DNA of 7,292 nucleotides, taken from assembly GCA_964520615.1 (NCBI GenBank), contig CAZFNL010000096.1:1-7292 (forward strand), given 5' to 3'. Every line of letters starts with the position of its first letter. Within the stretch, counting starts at the first letter, position 1. The DNA comes from JAMCUI01 sp964520615 (GTDB lineage: Bacteria; Patescibacteriota; Microgenomatia; 2-02-FULL-39-11). The position numbers were made by a program, and so were the translations under genes. Shown here piece after piece: positions 6,414-7,292 of the stretch. The notes beneath the pieces were generated by a model. It had not been told where the DNA came from. It saw only the letters and a list, made by a program, of their open reading frames with translations, and did no database searches.

Positions 6414-6506
6414 GGCGGTCGGGGGCAACCCCTGCCGCCAACTCATGGCACGTCTTTGTCTGATCGTCAGGGTGGGCCGCAAGTAAAGATTTGCGGTCGC
6501 CCCTGC
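6414..6506. other. GC-rich, hairpin-forming stretch (possible structured 3' UTR or small RNA)
   Basis: After the stop at 6401 a GC-rich segment can fold into strong hairpins. GGCGG (6414-6418) pairs with CCGCC (6435-6439) around an inner GGGG/CCCC stem with a CAA loop. GGGC plus CGCAA (6474-6482) pairs with TTGCG (6491-6495) and GCCC (6499-6502) with a three-base bulge. A small CTGA-TCG-TCAG hairpin lies at 6460-6470. The pair GCGGTCG ... CCCCTGC occurs twice (6415-6435 with a 7-base insert, 6493-6506 without), so the two hairpins share sequence. No open frame of note is present. It could be a 3' UTR of the repeat protein gene, an independent RNA, or a terminator-like element; an A-rich tract follows, and a T run comes only at 6626. 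Confidence 0.4.
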
Positions 6507-6598
6507 GGTTGGATGGGTGGGTTAAAATAAAAAAGAAGAAAAGAAAAAGCGGTTGAGGGGTGGTGTCAGAAAAGAGAAATGCGTTATAGACTAATTAC

Positions 6599-6658
6599 CC
6601 TGTAAGTATATATCTAAGCTAAACCTTTTTTACGAAAAGTTGTTTTGATTACAGGTTT
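6599..6658 (+). promoter_or_regulatory. TATA-like box, T6 run and inverted repeats before the ATPase remnant
   Basis: AGTATATATC (6605-6614) could be a TATA box starting transcription near 6635, ahead of the ATG at 6664. A TTTTTT run (6626-6631) could instead end + strand transcripts coming from 6123. The interval is bracketed by an exact inverted repeat CCTGTAA (6599-6605) / TTACAGG (6649-6655), and AAACCT (6621-6626) can alternatively pair with AGGTTT (6653-6658). Function is unclear. Confidence 0.3.
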
Positions 6659-6663
6659 ATGTC

Positions 6664-7030
6664 ATGATTGTAGAAATGGCGTGTTACAAGTCATTCAAGC
6701 CTCAATTTGACGTGATTCTAGCTTTTTTTTTGAAAGATTCTCCAAGTCTTGCGCAACGTAATAGAACGCCATCCACGCCCATTTCCCCATCGTTTGATTC
6801 CAGCTCTTTTTATTTTTTCAACCGCCATGGTTTGATTGTCGGTTCTAGCGGTACGGGCAAGAGCAATTTTCTTAAAACTTTAACCGCCGAGAATTCATGT
6901 CATAGAACCGCACGGCGAGTATGCCAGGGGTTTTAACGGTTTGGTTATCAACATTGGAGAGCAGGGTTTGATTGAAAGGAAGGGTAGCGCGAGAGGCACT
7001 ATTTATGTGGTTAAAAAGGAGCTTGTTTGA
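6664..7030 (+). pseudogene. Decayed HerA/DUF87-like ATPase fragment
   Basis: From ATG 6664 the frame runs to a TAA at 6934-6936 and includes FNRHGLIVGSSGTGKSNFLK, which matches the Walker A region of HerA/VirD4-like DUF87 ATPases (usual form RHvLIvGaTGSGKSN). Directly afterwards, in the next frame (6893-7030), the sequence continues as IHVIEPHGEYARGF and on to a TGA at 7028-7030; VIEPHGEY matches the strand after Walker A in the same family (IDPHGEY). Removing one A in GAGAATT near 6892 would join the two. The spacing between the two motifs is then about eight residues shorter than usual, and the remaining protein (no Walker B, no arginine finger) is missing, whereas intact members have 400-600 residues. 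Intact members are DNA-pumping ATPases used in end resection, conjugation or segregation. This copy cannot be functional; it marks a mobile element or an eroded genome edge. The part before residue 40 is weakly coding-like. Confidence 0.65.
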
Positions 7031-7032
7031 AA

Positions 7033-7040
7033 AAGGAGGT
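7033..7040 (+). promoter_or_regulatory. Strong Shine-Dalgarno sequence AAGGAGGT with only a 12-codon frame behind it
   Basis: AAGGAGGT is followed by TTG at 7041 and by an in-frame TTG at 7047 (6 bases away), but the frame ends with TAA at 7077-7079. It sits just after the remnant's TGA. It is either the relic of the next gene of an old operon, a leader peptide, or chance. Confidence 0.35.
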
Positions 7041-7053
7041 TTGGATTTGTTTA

Positions 7054-7111
7054 ATCGTGAAAAATCGTGCAATTTTTAAGGGGTTATCGTGAAAAATCGT
7101 GAAAAATCGTG
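7054..7111 (+). repeat. Iteron-like array: five copies of ATCGTG, four of them followed by A
   Basis: ATCGTG begins at 7054, 7064, 7086, 7096 and 7106. Steps are 10, 22, 10 and 10 bp, so copies recur on nearly the same face of the helix. Most are followed by AAAA, giving a unit of ATCGTGAAAA. A short palindrome, ACCTC-T-GAGGT (7119-7129), follows, then very AT-rich DNA. This is the layout of iterons at plasmid origins or of a multi-site operator. Confidence 0.7.
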
Positions 7112-7130
7112 AAGTTTTACCTCTGAGGTT

Positions 7131-7158
7131 TTGACAAAAAAGCGGTATTATATATACT
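7131..7158 (+). promoter_or_regulatory. Promoter-like AT-rich stretch at the right end
   Basis: TTATATATACTT (7148-7159) is a good archaeal TATA box, with a start expected near 7178. The same stretch also reads as a bacterial-type promoter: TTGACA (7131-7136), 16 bases, TATACT (7153-7158). GAGGAG follows at 7182-7187 but no ATG, GTG or TTG stands at the right distance. The rest of the window to 7292 is very AT-rich with no gene that I can support. Confidence 0.4.
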
Positions 7159-7292
7159 TTAATATTATATGAATGAATTAAGAGGAGAGTTCTTATTCAT
7201 TTCATTAATTTATGTTAATTATTTTCTATTTTATATTATTGACTGTTTGTTGAATTTGTGTTAAGCTGATTGACTTGTTGGTTGTGTTAGGC

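Noticed and set aside
7169..7264. 31-codon hydrophobic open frame starting at ATG 7169
   Set aside because: The ATG lies about 15 bases after the TATA box, before the expected transcription start, and AT-rich DNA gives hydrophobic frames by chance.

Overview
The window looks archaeal. Several genes have TATA-like boxes (TTTAAA, TATATA) at the spacing expected for archaeal promoters, and at least one mRNA appears leaderless. Where Shine-Dalgarno sequences exist they are of the GGTGAT type. The regulator carries the two winged-helix domains typical of archaeal COG3398-like proteins and is paired with a small three-helix membrane protein. I cannot assign a lineage; Thermoplasmata or a DPANN group would fit, but this is inference. 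Base composition is patchy in lines I counted by hand: about 30% GC inside the first gene (1861-1920), 43% in the ATPase (3781-3840), 47% in the regulator (5521-5580), 60% at 4681-4740 and 17% at 7201-7260. This is an accessory, rearranged region.

Left part, + strand: positions 106-3189 encode a single-chain restriction-modification enzyme (N-terminal PD-(D/E)XK nuclease, Eco57I-like N6-adenine methyltransferase, TaqI-like target-recognition region). Positions 3318-4601 encode an AAA_14/DUF4143 ATPase with its own, probably leaderless promoter and a 12-bp palindrome at the expected transcription start. A GC-rich stretch at 4626-4996 follows; it reads like one protein split over two frames, with no start codon.

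Middle part: convergent to this, on the minus strand, is a two-gene operon (5982 to 5025): a two-domain winged-helix regulator followed after 4 nt by a three-helix membrane protein whose ribosome binding site overlaps the regulator's stop codon. Divergent from it, on the + strand, is a small exported protein (6123-6401) with a pilin-like or secretory N-terminus and five hexapeptide repeats. The short divergent region carries a near-symmetric TATA box flanked by two exact copies of ACAGTTAGAT 43 bp apart. The three genes may form one membrane-linked regulatory unit.

Right part, 6402-7292: no intact gene is visible. It contains a GC-rich hairpin-forming stretch (6414-6506), the decayed ATP-binding core of a HerA/DUF87-like ATPase (6664-7030), a strong but orphaned Shine-Dalgarno sequence (7033-7040), five ATCGTG repeats mostly 10 bp apart (7054-7111), a promoter-like AT-rich stretch, and very AT-rich sequence to the window edge. 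This could be the control region or origin of a mobile element continuing beyond the window; that is inference.
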